DNA from: Desulfopila aestuarii DSM 18488
GTDB lineage: Bacteria; Desulfobacterota; Desulfobulbia; Desulfobulbales; Desulfocapsaceae
DNA: 64,000 nucleotides
Assembly: GCA_945863875.1 (NCBI GenBank)
Contig: CAMBBS010000002.1
Span: 1-64,000 of the forward strand
Direction of reading: 5' to 3'
The notes beneath the pieces were generated by a model, which searched no databases, was not told the origin of the DNA, and worked only from the letters and a program-made list of their open reading frames with translations. The position numbers and the translations under genes were made by a program. This document shows positions 28,559-39,654 of this stretch, one piece after another (positions within the stretch are counted from its first letter, which is position 1; every line of letters begins with the position of its first letter).

Positions 28559-28815
28559 TATGACACCAATTGCTCCTTTGTAACGGGGGCGAACAGAACA
28601 CATGCACCTGCGAATCTTCCCTGGCCATGTTATCTGTTTACAACGGCTTGCCTGTTTCCCTGTGCATACAAATCTTTTCGGAAGAATTCAATGATAACCT
28701 TGCCGGCACCAACCTGTTCTTTCGCGCCATCGTGCTTATTCTGTACAGACGGGAACAGGACGGATGGCCAGGTAAGGGCCTGTCATCAATAGCATTGATC
28801 CACTGGAGATCAGAA

Positions 28816-30090
28816 ATGAAGCTCATTCAGGCAAGAATACGCGGGATCGGCGCACTCAAGGAAAGCCGGTGGTTTGAACTGAGCCCGCACCTGAACCTGT
28901 TTCAGTTCCCTCAGCAGCAATATGGCGGGAATTTTCTGCGGATCCTGCAAACCATCAACCCACCTTATGCAATAGAAACCGTCAAACCGTTTGCTGATTT
29001 CCCTGCATATATCAAACAGGACGGCCAGACGAAACGTGTCCACCCAAGCAAACGGACGGTCGCCCTTGCCGTCTTCAGCGCCACGCCCGCTCTGGTAAAA
29101 GAGCTGGCGACCATAAGTCCGGTGCTCTATGAGACCGACCGAATCGAGGTCGGCAGACGCCTCGATTATTCCCACTGGATCAATTTCGTCGAACTGGCCG
29201 CCTCGACCCGCTGGAGCGAGATTTCAGACAATATACGGATCTTGCTCGATGAAGCGCAGCGTTTTGCACCGGAGCGCAGGCACCCGCTCGCCGACATCAT
29301 CCGCGGCCTGAAACCGGCAGACCGCATCAAGGACACCCTCCAGGGCCTGCTGGCACACTGGCTGGACGACCTGCCGCCCGAGCTCTGGCACAGCTCCCGA
29401 CAACGCATCGAAACGACAAGGGCAGCCGTTTTCCGCGCCGATCATTTCCAATCCGCACGGGATAATATTCGCTCCCGGTTGCCACTCCTTGTCGTCCTCG
29501 GCGGTTGCCCTTCTTCCGTCAAGAAACCTGGCCGGCAGACAGCCGCTGAGGCGGAGCAAGACTTTGCCTCCCATCAGCACCTTGTGCATTTGATCTCCGA
29601 ACACAGCAAAGCCATCGGCAATACCTCGGCGGCTGCAGCACGCGCATTCTTTGATGAACTGAACGACCAGTTGGCAGCATGGCGATTTTCCTCGATGAGG
29701 CTGCGCTGCGACAGGTCTGCAACCGGGGTGCTGCGGCTGCTCAATGACCAGCCGGTGCAAAAGGCGACAGATGGACCTCTTTTAATGCTTAGACAGCTGC
29801 AGGCAAATGCCGGTCTGGCCATCGCCTTCAGCCGGGTGGTCGACAGGGCCGAGCCGATGCTCCTCTTTGATGCGCCCGAGCGGCATCTACCGACGACACT
29901 CCAGGATGAACTTGTCGATTTCATAATTAAAATTTCAAAGACCAGTCAATGTCTGTACAGCCTCGCAGCTGTCGATATTTTTCCAAAAGATCTAGCCGGG
30001 AGGCGCTACAATGGGGAATCTTTAGCAATGAAGGAGCCGGATGAGGAGCAACGCAAAGCCGATGGACGGACAGAGCTGAACGTTGTATAG
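28816..30090 (+). CDS. AAA/SMC-like ATPase homologue that has lost its P-loop
   Basis: A 424-residue protein from the ATG at 28816, preceded by TGGAGA; the track's longer form adds an unlikely 82-residue leader. The start MKLIQARIRGIGALKESRWFELSPHLNLF mimics the N-terminus of SMC/RecF-type ATPases. Where the P-loop is expected the sequence reads QFPQQQYGGNFLRILQ, with no GxxxxGK(S/T). Near the C-terminus, MLLFDAPERHLP resembles Walker B with Asp but no Glu. It may be a structural relative without ATPase activity. No known partner is adjacent. Confidence 0.6.
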   Translation: MKLIQARIRGIGALKESRWFELSPHLNLFQFPQQQYGGNFLRILQTINPPYAIETVKPFADFPAYIKQDGQTKRVHPSKRTVALAVFSATPALVKELATISPVLYETDRIEVGRRLDYSHWINFVELAASTRWSEISDNIRILLDEAQRFAPERRHPLADIIRGLKPADRIKDTLQGLLAHWLDDLPPELWHSSRQRIETTRAAVFRADHFQSARDNIRSRLPLLVVLGGCPSSVKKPGRQTAAEAEQDFASHQHLVHLISEHSKAIGNTSAAAARAFFDELNDQLAAWRFSSMRLRCDRSATGVLRLLNDQPVQKATDGPLLMLRQLQANAGLAIAFSRVVDRAEPMLLFDAPERHLPTTLQDELVDFIIKISKTSQCLYSLAAVDIFPKDLAGRRYNGESLAMKEPDEEQRKADGRTELNVV

Positions 30091-30165
30091 TCGGTTGGAG
30101 TAATTTAACAATGAAACTGTTCGAACTGCCAAGCAAAGACTTCCAACCGAGGCCAGCAACTCCTG

Positions 30166-30678
30166 ATGTCTGATTTTCTTCTCTCGCAGATCCTCATCGG
30201 CATCGCCATCTGCACCGACACCCTGTCCTTTCAGTTTAAGGAACGAAAAAAGATCGTCGCCTGCCTGCTCATTTCCTGCACGTTGATCTCCCTCCATTTC
30301 ATGCTGCTCGGCCACTGGACAGCTGCCGGTCTCGGTCTGATTGCGGCCATTCGCTTCACGACGAGTATTTTCAGCACCTCAAAAAAACTGATGGGCCTCT
30401 TTCTTTGTGCGACAATTATTATCTCAATATGCACCTATGCCGGATTGCTGTCCATCCTCGGCTGCGCCGGAGGCCTTTTCGGCACCGTCGCCTCCTTCTG
30501 TAAAGAGGATAAACTCCTCAGGCAATTGATGCTCATCGGCACAAGTCTGTGGCTCGTGCACAACTTTCTTGCCGGCTCACCGGGGGCCGTACTGATGGAG
30601 GCAATTTTTATCAGCAGCAACGTTGTCGGCTATTTTCGTTTCTATATCCTACCGAAAAAACAGGCACTTCACCCCTGA
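30166..30678 (+). CDS. YgjV family inner membrane protein
   Basis: A 170-residue membrane protein with about six helices, containing the YgjV family features LSFQFKERKKIVACLLISCTLISLHFMLLGHWTAA and LWLVHNFLAGSPGAVLMEAIF. Function is unknown in any organism. Its 3' end overlaps the convergent YkgJ-family gene by 10 bp. Confidence 0.82.
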   Translation: MSDFLLSQILIGIAICTDTLSFQFKERKKIVACLLISCTLISLHFMLLGHWTAAGLGLIAAIRFTTSIFSTSKKLMGLFLCATIIISICTYAGLLSILGCAGGLFGTVASFCKEDKLLRQLMLIGTSLWLVHNFLAGSPGAVLMEAIFISSNVVGYFRFYILPKKQALHP

Positions 30679-31094
30679 ACCGGGCCACCCGTCCCGACCA
30701 CCATTTTTCTGTTAAATGGACAATAGCCGGGTCGAGGCCCGACCTGCGGATGATTGCGACAGGTCTCCGGCCGCGTGGCATAGATGGTGCATCGACGGGT
30801 TCGGCCATCCAGAAAGGCACAGTCGCCACTGGCCATTCTGGCGAGGGTAAAAGTTTGGCTTTTCGCATGAAAATGTTCGACAACCTGTTGTTTCATTAAT
30901 TTTCTGGCTATGTACTTGAGGTCTTCCTCCAGCTCAAACTCGTCCATCAACTGCATGCGCACCAGATCCGCCGGCCTCACCTCCACCGGCAGACTGCAAC
31001 AGCATGCGGCACAGTGGTCACAGAGTCTCTTGTTGTACTTGGCCCAGGTTGCGGTATTGTCGATATCTGCCGGGGCGGCAGGTAAATGTATCAT
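30669..31094 (-). CDS. YkgJ family cysteine cluster protein
   Basis: A 141-residue protein with the family's Cys pattern: CDHCAACCCSLPVEV at the N-terminus and GDCAFLDGRTRRCTIYATRPETCRNHP later. The latter is the CxxxxxxxxxCxIYxxRPxxCRxxP core of the UPF0153/YkgJ family. It is assumed to bind zinc or an iron-sulfur cluster; the function is not established. It is divergent from the TcdA-like gene. Confidence 0.85.
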   Translation of the reverse strand: MIHLPAAPADIDNTATWAKYNKRLCDHCAACCCSLPVEVRPADLVRMQLMDEFELEEDLKYIARKLMKQQVVEHFHAKSQTFTLARMASGDCAFLDGRTRRCTIYATRPETCRNHPQVGPRPGYCPFNRKMVVGTGGPVQG

Positions 31095-31259
31095 CGCTTA
31101 AGGCTCCGATCGTTTAACGCTTTGGTTTTTGGGAAAAAAAGGCGATTTATTACCACAGCCTAATCGATTATGCGATATTTTTTTGAAATCTTTGCTTGTC
31201 GAGTGCTGGGGGCTTATCTTTTTATCTCGATTCTGCGCTTAATCCGAAAGAACCTGAAT

Positions 31260-32036
31260 ATGAATGATATAAATGTAGACCGATTTATACGCACACAACG
31301 ACTCCTCGGGGAGGAACGTTTTCAGCTCCTGCAAAGCAAAATGGTGACGCTTGTCGGGCTGGGGGCGGTGGGCGGTTATGTCATGGAAGGGCTGGTGCGT
31401 GCCGGGGTCACTCGCCTGCGGCTGGTCGATTTTGACACCATCCAGCCGAGTAACCTCAACCGCCAGATTCTTGCTCTGGAAACCACCCTCGGCCGGCCCA
31501 AGGCCGAAGTTGCCGGAGAGAGGGCGCTGGCCATCAATGGACAATGCTGCGTTGAGGTCCTGCAGCTTTTTGCCGGCGACGACACCATGGAGCAGATTCT
31601 TGATCCGGAGCCCGACCTGCTCATCGATGCCATCGACTCCCTCAACCCTAAAACGCAGCTGCTGCAGGCAGCATATGAGCGCCGAATCCCCACCATCAGT
31701 TCGATGGGCGCCGCCCTGCGCACCGATCCCACCCTTATACGCTCCGGCGACCTGTTTGCCACATCCAACTGTCCGTTGGCCAGGCACTTGCGCAAACGCC
31801 TGAGAAGAAGGGGCGTCGGGGGAGGCATTTCCTGTGTCTACTCGATTGAAACAATTGATTTTGACTACCGCTTGCCCGAAGCAGAAACACAGCTAGGCGA
31901 AACCCCCTATGCCGACCGTGGCCGGCAACGAAATGTTCTGGGCAGCCTGCCGACGATTACCGGGATTTTTGGTCTGACCATCGCCAATCAGGCGATTATG
32001 CGGCTTGCTCAATTGACAAAATATCCAAGCGATTAG
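31260..32036 (+). CDS. tcdA: tRNA threonylcarbamoyladenosine dehydratase (TcdA/ThiF-like)
   Basis: A 258-residue E1-like enzyme starting MNDINVDRFIRTQRLLGEER; the track's form adds 30 hydrophobic residues that do not belong to the family. It has the nucleotide site VGLGAVGGYVMEGLVRAG, the DFDTIQPSNLNRQ motif, DAIDSLNPKTQLLQAAYERRIP and SSMGAALRTDP, all TcdA features. TcdA makes the cyclic form of t6A in tRNAs. This is the second ThiF-superfamily gene in the window and is clearly of a different branch from the one at 12723. Confidence 0.85.
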   Translation: MNDINVDRFIRTQRLLGEERFQLLQSKMVTLVGLGAVGGYVMEGLVRAGVTRLRLVDFDTIQPSNLNRQILALETTLGRPKAEVAGERALAINGQCCVEVLQLFAGDDTMEQILDPEPDLLIDAIDSLNPKTQLLQAAYERRIPTISSMGAALRTDPTLIRSGDLFATSNCPLARHLRKRLRRRGVGGGISCVYSIETIDFDYRLPEAETQLGETPYADRGRQRNVLGSLPTITGIFGLTIANQAIMRLAQLTKYPSD

Positions 32037-32057
32037 CTCTTCGCAGACTTACAGGGA

Positions 32058-32087
32058 GGCACCACTCTTCCACGGAACAGTGGTGCC
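32058..32087 (+). terminator. hairpin after the tcdA-like gene
   Basis: GGCACCACT and AGTGGTGCC form a perfect 9 bp stem with a 12-base loop, 21 bp after the stop codon. No strong T-run follows directly, so it may be a weak terminator. Confidence 0.45.
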
Positions 32088-32157
32088 ATGGAAAGTCATT
32101 TATCCCTGGGGTATTTTGACAAAAGCACGACCAATGCCTGTAGCGGCGTAAGGTACA

Positions 32158-32349
32158 CTAACCCTCTCTGGTAATACATTCGCTGGGGCAGGATGCGATG
32201 GCCTCTTCGACGCAATCCGCATCCGCATCCGACCCATCGATCACATAGGCTTTTTCTTCATCATCATGAAAGGCAAAAACTTCCGGACAGGTTTCGACAC
32301 ATGCTTGACAGCCAACGCATTCATCCGTGTCGATTACTATTTTGGACAT
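32158..32349 (-). CDS. ferredoxin, one [4Fe-4S] type, 63 residues
   Basis: A small acidic ferredoxin: CVGCQACVETCP near residue 11 and Cys46 and Cys54 (SCP) near the end, as in Desulfovibrio-type ferredoxins. The ATG is preceded by AAAGGAG at ideal spacing, so it is translated on its own. The frame is open upstream into the DUF3135 coding region with no stop, so a fused product could also be made. It is a soluble low-potential electron carrier; its partners are not adjacent. Confidence 0.85.
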   Translation of the reverse strand: MSKIVIDTDECVGCQACVETCPEVFAFHDDEEKAYVIDGSDADADCVEEAIASCPSECITREG

Positions 32350-32751
32350 AACCATCTCCTTTAAGAAAACAGATTGAGTTGTTAATTTATTCCACCTTTT
32401 TTCCCTGCTGAAATGCAGCAGAAACCCTTTTTTGCCAACGGGAATGACCCGCCTGTCAGGGCCTCGATTCTTGCCGTCGAACCTTCCAATGGCTTCGATC
32501 AGTCCATTGGGACCATACGCTGCATCTATCAGCATATCATAGATTCGGATACAGGCGCACAATACGTTCGGCGAAGTCTGCCGAACGGCATCTATTTTCC
32601 ACTGCAGCTGGCGGCTGCGGTGCCGGCACCGAGCCGGCTGGCTCATGATAAATTCTTCGATGACGGCGGCCCTCTCCTGTTCAAACTTTTCCGGATCCTT
32701 ACCGGCAAGTGCGACCCATTTTTCCCAGTCGGCCATGGTGTTCATTTCCAT
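32158..32751 (-). CDS. DUF3135 protein, frame open into the ferredoxin
   Basis: The N-terminal 134 residues (from MEMNTMADWEKWVALAGKDPEKFEQER to the internal ferredoxin start) match DUF3135: an Arg-rich LQWKIDAVRQ and ANVLCACIRIYD-like helix. The frame runs on without a stop into the ferredoxin, giving a 197-residue fused ORF. Both other frames stop within about 30 bases after a run of six A (GAATAA or AATTAA), so the usual DUF3135 end may lie there. The start is chosen for GAGGGA upstream. DUF3135 has no known function. Confidence 0.55.
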   Translation of the reverse strand: MEMNTMADWEKWVALAGKDPEKFEQERAAVIEEFIMSQPARCRHRSRQLQWKIDAVRQTSPNVLCACIRIYDMLIDAAYGPNGLIEAIGRFDGKNRGPDRRVIPVGKKGFLLHFSREKRWNKLTTQSVFLKEMVMSKIVIDTDECVGCQACVETCPEVFAFHDDEEKAYVIDGSDADADCVEEAIASCPSECITREG

Positions 32752-32941
32752 ATCGGTTCCATCCCTCGGCAAGAGTTGCTCCATGATAAAAAATAGAGCA
32801 AAAACCATGCCGTTGCAAGCAGTGCCAGAAGGGGCGGGAAACTGGACGCGTCATGCGATCCGGCAACCGATTCCTCTCCCTTTTTTCCTGTTGTTCAGGA
32901 CTTTTTCCGGTTAAAGAGGACGATTCTATGCCGATGGACGT

Positions 32942-33712
32942 TCACAATTTACTCAACTCCTTCGCATCGTAGAAGGCCCTCTCAAAAAACAGCCCCGCCG
33001 GCGGCGCCGTATGATTGAACGGCACCGTTGACGGCGCTTGCAAAAAATGGCGGATATCTTCTTTAGTCAGTCGGTGGGAGCCGACCTCGACCAGCACCCC
33101 GACCATCCGGCGCACCATCCGCCAGAGAAAATGCGAGCCGATTACCCTGACGATCAGGACGTTTGCCTCTTCAACCAGCTGCACCCTATGCACGAGCACC
33201 CTGGTCGACTTTTTCAACTCCTGCTTTTCGGCGAAGGCGGCGAAGTCATGCATGCCGACCATCACCTCGGCGGCGCGCCGCATGGCCGCGACATCGAGCT
33301 CTTCGCGCACCCACCAGTTATAGCGTTTGGCAAAGGCGGATTTGCGCCGTTGAATCTGATAGATATAGCTTCTGGCCAGACAGTTGTGCCGGGCATGAAA
33401 GCGTGCATCGGCCGGCTCCACCGCCAGAACGGCGAGATCCTTGGGCAGGGTATCGTTGAGCAGCGTTGCCACCGTTTCCGGTTCCAGCGCGCTTGCAACC
33501 TCCAGATGGGCGGCATATTGCAGGGCATGGACTCCGGCATCGGTACGACCGCAGCCCTGAATATCCATCGCCACCGGACCAAAGACCCGCTCGGCACCTT
33601 TCAACAGGTCGCCCTGCACGGTTCGTGCATCGTTTTGTTTCTGCCAGCCGCTGAAATTGGTGCCGTCGTACTCGAGGATAAGCTTATAACGGCGTGCTGC
33701 TGTTGTCACCAT
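32942..33712 (-). CDS. truA: tRNA pseudouridine(38-40) synthase TruA
   Basis: A 256-residue protein with the TruA hallmarks: YDGTNFSGWQKQ at the N-terminus, the catalytic Asp in GCGRTDAGVHALQ and the later RMVGVLVEVG. It modifies uridines 38-40 in the anticodon arm of tRNAs. The gene follows ovoA by 15 bp on the same strand and may be in its transcript. Confidence 0.95.
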   Translation of the reverse strand: MVTTAARRYKLILEYDGTNFSGWQKQNDARTVQGDLLKGAERVFGPVAMDIQGCGRTDAGVHALQYAAHLEVASALEPETVATLLNDTLPKDLAVLAVEPADARFHARHNCLARSYIYQIQRRKSAFAKRYNWWVREELDVAAMRRAAEVMVGMHDFAAFAEKQELKKSTRVLVHRVQLVEEANVLIVRVIGSHFLWRMVRRMVGVLVEVGSHRLTKEDIRHFLQAPSTVPFNHTAPPAGLFFERAFYDAKELSKL

Positions 33713-33727
33713 GATCCGTGGTTCTCC

Positions 33728-35857
33728 TTACTTTTTCTCTGCGGCTGTCTTCTGCCAGACGGTCAGCTGGCTGATGGAATGCTGGAATTTCCGCCCCGTC
33801 TCCCTGATGACGAATTCTATGTCACGTGGTTCGGCGATCAGGATAAAATGATGCTGCAGATGATCCCGCAGTCCCTCCAGAGTTGTATAAGGCTCGCCAT
33901 CCTTTCTGAAGCCGCCGATCCAGTCTTCTCGGCGGGTAAATTCTTCCAGCCAGGTATATGGCGAGGCAATGACCAGCAGTCCTCCTTCGTTGAGACGCTC
34001 ATGGATGGTGGCCAAGAATTTTGCCGGCTTTGACAACCGGTCAAGCAGATTAGCGGCGAGGATGAGATCATATTCTTTAAATTGCGGCTTCAGATTCAGC
34101 GCATCGGCCTGGTAAAATTCGACCCGACCAACAGTTTGTCTCAGATTGAGGTCGGTGAGCCTCCTCTCGTGGTAGGAGACAATCTCACCATCTTCGTGAA
34201 GTTCGTAGCGCAGCAGCCCTTTCTCCTGCATCTGATAGGCGATTCGGATAAACCTCGCGGAAAAATCGAGCCCGTGCACGAAACGAAATTCCCTGGCCAG
34301 TTCAAAGGCGGCCCGTCCCACGGAACAGCCGAGATCAAGGGCCCTGTTTTTCGCTTTGCCCTGCATATGCTCAAGGCAGATGGCCGCACAGGCTGCCGGA
34401 AAATTGGCCACATCAAAAAAGGTCCGGCCATAATGCGCCTCACAGTATTGTGAAACTGCCCCATCGGTTTCATACGTCGCCTGGGGTACAGCCAGGGGCT
34501 GTTCCGCCTCGACGTAACGAAAGCCCGCATGCTGAAAAAAATGCCGCCGAAAGGCGTAACGGGCATCGCGGCTGGCCTCGTTACCGGTGGAAATCCACGA
34601 GCCGCCCTTGATGAGATTATGCTGGGTGTCAAAGGTGGGTGTTGAAAAATCATCATAGCAAGGATGCACCTCAAAGCCTTCAAAACCGCTGATCGGCGTC
34701 TCGGTCCACTGCCAGACATTGCCGATGATATCGCAGAATTCGTTGAACTGAAAATGGTCGACCGGACAGGATGACGCCCAGTATTCCAGGTTGATATTGC
34801 CAGGCGCCCCTCGATCCCCTGGCCAGTAGGGCTGATCCGCTAAGTCGTGCAGCTCGCGCAGACGATACCATTCATCCTCGGTCGGCAAACGGATGGCAGC
34901 TCCTTTTTTCTCCGCCAGCCAGTTGCAGAAGGCCTTCGCCTCCAGATAGTTGACCTCCACCGGCCAGTTCCAGGCCATATCGATCACGGCGGCTAGGGTT
35001 CGGAGCCGGTATCCCTGCACATCCTTGATCCAGAACAACGGCTGGTGCGCTTTGCTGAACCCGACCCACCGCCGTCCCTCTTCCGTCCAGTATTGCCCTT
35101 TTGCATAACCGTCATCTTCGACAAAAGCGAGAAACTCATTATTTGACACCAAATATTTGGCTGCCTTAAAATCCCACACCTCGAACTCATGCCGGCCGAA
35201 CTCATTGTCCCAGCCGTACAGGGGGTGGTCTTTGCTCTTACCAAGGACGACCTTTCCCCCCGGCACAAAGAGCAACTGGTTGTCCGGAGCCGTCCCCTGC
35301 AGCGGACAGATATCCCACCCGACAAGGGGCCGAACCTCTTCAATCGGCAGGCGACGGATAATAACCGAGGAGGTTTCGAGATGAATCCGCTGATGCTCAA
35401 TGCCCATCATAATCACCCAGAAGGGACCGTCCCAGGTTATCGGCATCGACAGAGGCATCTCCCCTATGACCCTGGTGACAAAATCGCGCACTTCCCTGCG
35501 GTAGGCCCGGACCTCGTCGACTGTCGGCCAGTCATAGTTCTGCTCGTTCAGATCATCCCAGGACATTTCGTCCACCCCAATAGCGAACATCGATTCAAAG
35601 GCAGGATTGATCCGCTGATCAATCAACCGGGCAATATGCAGCTTGTTGATATAAAAAGAGGCGGTATGGCCAAAATAAAAAATCAGCGGATGCCGGAGTG
35701 GTTCGGGCCGCAGGTAGAAGGCTTTGTCCCTGGCCAGGTGGTCGTACAGCTGTTCGTCCAGATCGAAGGTCTCGTGAAAGTAGCGCAGTATCTCATGTCG
35801 CTTTTCTTCTTCGCTGCCTTTATTAAGAACGATGGTGCGGCTTTTTTTCAAATCCAT
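33728..35857 (-). CDS. ovoA: 5-histidylcysteine sulfoxide synthase / 4-mercaptohistidine N1-methyltransferase OvoA
   Basis: A 709-residue bifunctional ovothiol enzyme. The first about 190 residues are a DinB-like helical domain holding the iron site HQRIHLE (HxxxHxE). The middle (about 200-450) is an FGE-sulfatase-like domain with IIGNVWQWTE and LIKGGSWIS. The C-terminal about 240 residues are a SAM methyltransferase (LDLGCSVGRAAFELA). It joins cysteine to histidine with oxygen and then N-methylates the product. An oxygen-dependent enzyme is notable in an apparent anaerobe. GAGGAAGAGACC precedes the ATG. Confidence 0.93.
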   Translation of the reverse strand: MDLKKSRTIVLNKGSEEEKRHEILRYFHETFDLDEQLYDHLARDKAFYLRPEPLRHPLIFYFGHTASFYINKLHIARLIDQRINPAFESMFAIGVDEMSWDDLNEQNYDWPTVDEVRAYRREVRDFVTRVIGEMPLSMPITWDGPFWVIMMGIEHQRIHLETSSVIIRRLPIEEVRPLVGWDICPLQGTAPDNQLLFVPGGKVVLGKSKDHPLYGWDNEFGRHEFEVWDFKAAKYLVSNNEFLAFVEDDGYAKGQYWTEEGRRWVGFSKAHQPLFWIKDVQGYRLRTLAAVIDMAWNWPVEVNYLEAKAFCNWLAEKKGAAIRLPTEDEWYRLRELHDLADQPYWPGDRGAPGNINLEYWASSCPVDHFQFNEFCDIIGNVWQWTETPISGFEGFEVHPCYDDFSTPTFDTQHNLIKGGSWISTGNEASRDARYAFRRHFFQHAGFRYVEAEQPLAVPQATYETDGAVSQYCEAHYGRTFFDVANFPAACAAICLEHMQGKAKNRALDLGCSVGRAAFELAREFRFVHGLDFSARFIRIAYQMQEKGLLRYELHEDGEIVSYHERRLTDLNLRQTVGRVEFYQADALNLKPQFKEYDLILAANLLDRLSKPAKFLATIHERLNEGGLLVIASPYTWLEEFTRREDWIGGFRKDGEPYTTLEGLRDHLQHHFILIAEPRDIEFVIRETGRKFQHSISQLTVWQKTAAEKK

Positions 35858-35979
35858 GGTCTCTTCCTCGTTGGCAAACCCGTGGGCGATAGTTACATTT
35901 GTTGATAAACAAGATAAGCATGCAAAGAATAATAGTGACGCAAATTTACGTCATTTTTCGCTGACCAGGTACTCTGCCA

Positions 35980-36516
35980 ATGATTCGGTTATTTATCGCC
36001 ATAGACGTCCCCGAAGCTGTCCGCAAGGAAGTGGCAGGAATGGGCAGGGCGATCGCCAATACACGTCCTGTTCCGGCGGATCAGCTGCATCTCACCCTGA
36101 AATTTATCGGCGAGGTGGAGGGCAGCAGATCGCTTGATATCCGCGATGCCCTGACAGAAATTTTTCTACCAAAATTCTCCATAGCACTGAAAGGCATCGG
36201 CACCTTTCCACCCCGGGGTATTCCGCGCATCCTCTGGGTCGGCGTCGAAGCTGGAGAACACATACTGCCGCTGCGAAACTCCATTGAAAGAACTCTTGCG
36301 GTCATCAATATTCCACGAGATAAAAAGAAGTATATCCCCCACTTAACCATCGCCCGGCTCAAAAACTGCTCCATCCACCACCTGCAGCAGTTCCTGGCCG
36401 GGAATGCCTTTTTCCAGACGGCAGAGTTTCCGGTGGAAAGCTTCCATCTCTATAGCAGCCGGTTGACGCAAAAAGGTGCGCAGCATACTGTTGAACGTTC
36501 TTATCCGCTCATCTAG
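35980..36516 (+). CDS. thpR: RNA 2',3'-cyclic phosphodiesterase ThpR
   Basis: A 178-residue 2H-phosphoesterase with both catalytic HxTx motifs: HLTLKFIGE at about residue 32 and HLTIARLK at about residue 119. The start MIRLFIAIDVP is typical. It opens 2',3'-cyclic ends of RNA. It is divergent from ovoA and convergent to the OYE-type gene. Confidence 0.92.
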   Translation: MIRLFIAIDVPEAVRKEVAGMGRAIANTRPVPADQLHLTLKFIGEVEGSRSLDIRDALTEIFLPKFSIALKGIGTFPPRGIPRILWVGVEAGEHILPLRNSIERTLAVINIPRDKKKYIPHLTIARLKNCSIHHLQQFLAGNAFFQTAEFPVESFHLYSSRLTQKGAQHTVERSYPLI

Positions 36517-36533
36517 CTCGCAGATCTGAAGTA

Positions 36534-38672
<2,139 letters not shown>

Positions 38673-38708
38673 TTATTCTCTCAACCACTTACGTCATCAA
38701 AGAAAACC

Positions 38709-39578
38709 ATGCATTATCAAGGAAATATTTTTCGACCGCCGAGTGAAGCGTACTCTATTTTATTGCAGATAACCACCGGCTGTTCGCACAACAAATGCAC
38801 CTTCTGCGGTATGTACAAAGGAAGCCGGTTTTCCATAAAGGACGACCGGACGATCATGGCCGATATCGATTTTGCCGCCGCCCACTGCCGCCGGCAGGAG
38901 CGACTGTTCCTCTGTGACGGCGACGCCCTGATTATCCCCCAGGAGCGACTGCTGACTATCCTGTCGGCCATCCGCACGAGACTGCCCTGGGTGACGAGAA
39001 TCGGCACCTACGCCAACACCAAGAGCATCATGCGCAAGAGTCCTGAGCAGCTGCAAGAGCTCCATGAGCATGGACTGCAGATCGCCTATATGGGCCTCGA
39101 GTCCGGCGATGACGTCACCCTGCAAAATATCAAAAAGGGCGCCGATGGTGCGCGGATGATTGACATGGGCAAAAAAATTCGCACCTCGGGGATCAAGCTG
39201 TCCGTCACCGTCCTGCTTGGTATCGGCGGCAAAGAACGCTCCCATATCCATGCCCGGGAGACCGGCCGCGTCCTGACGGCCATCGATCCGGAATATGTCG
39301 GCGCCTTGAGTCTTATGCTGACGCCGGGCACGCCGCTTTCCGACGCCGCGGAAAAGGGCGCGTTCCTCCTGCCGTCAGCCACGGAGATGCTGGAAGAACT
39401 GGCCATCATGTTCACCCATACCGAACTCTCCGATGGGTATTTTCATGCCAATCATGCCTCGAACTATCTGCCGATAAAAGCCAGGCTGCCGCAGGATAAG
39501 GCGGCGACCCTGGAACGTATTGCCGGCGCGTTGGCGGGCAAGGTCAGCCTCAAACCGGAATATATGCGCGGGTTGTAG
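38709..39578 (+). CDS. radical SAM protein
   Basis: A 289-residue protein from MHYQGNIFRPPSEAYS; the track's first 44 residues lack family features. The radical SAM cluster motif is CSHNKCTFC (C-x4-C-x2-C variant) followed by GMYKGSRF, then the SAM-binding YMGLESGDD and VTVLLGIGGKERS. It looks like the Elp3/coproporphyrinogen-like branch of small radical SAM proteins annotated only by domain. The substrate is unknown. Confidence 0.83.
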   Translation: MHYQGNIFRPPSEAYSILLQITTGCSHNKCTFCGMYKGSRFSIKDDRTIMADIDFAAAHCRRQERLFLCDGDALIIPQERLLTILSAIRTRLPWVTRIGTYANTKSIMRKSPEQLQELHEHGLQIAYMGLESGDDVTLQNIKKGADGARMIDMGKKIRTSGIKLSVTVLLGIGGKERSHIHARETGRVLTAIDPEYVGALSLMLTPGTPLSDAAEKGAFLLPSATEMLEELAIMFTHTELSDGYFHANHASNYLPIKARLPQDKAATLERIAGALAGKVSLKPEYMRGL

Positions 39579-39597
39579 CCTGTGCCCAGAAAAGACA

Positions 39598-39630
39598 AAA
39601 ACCCCTTGCTGCCGGGCAACAAGGGGTTTT
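39598..39630. terminator. bidirectional terminator between radical SAM and FadL-like genes
   Basis: AAACCCCTTG and CAAGGGGTTTT form a stem of about 10 bp with a short loop, A-rich on the left and T-rich on the right. It lies between convergent stops, so it can end transcripts from both sides. Confidence 0.75.
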
Positions 39631-39654
39631 CTCTTTCACTTGACAACTACTTCT

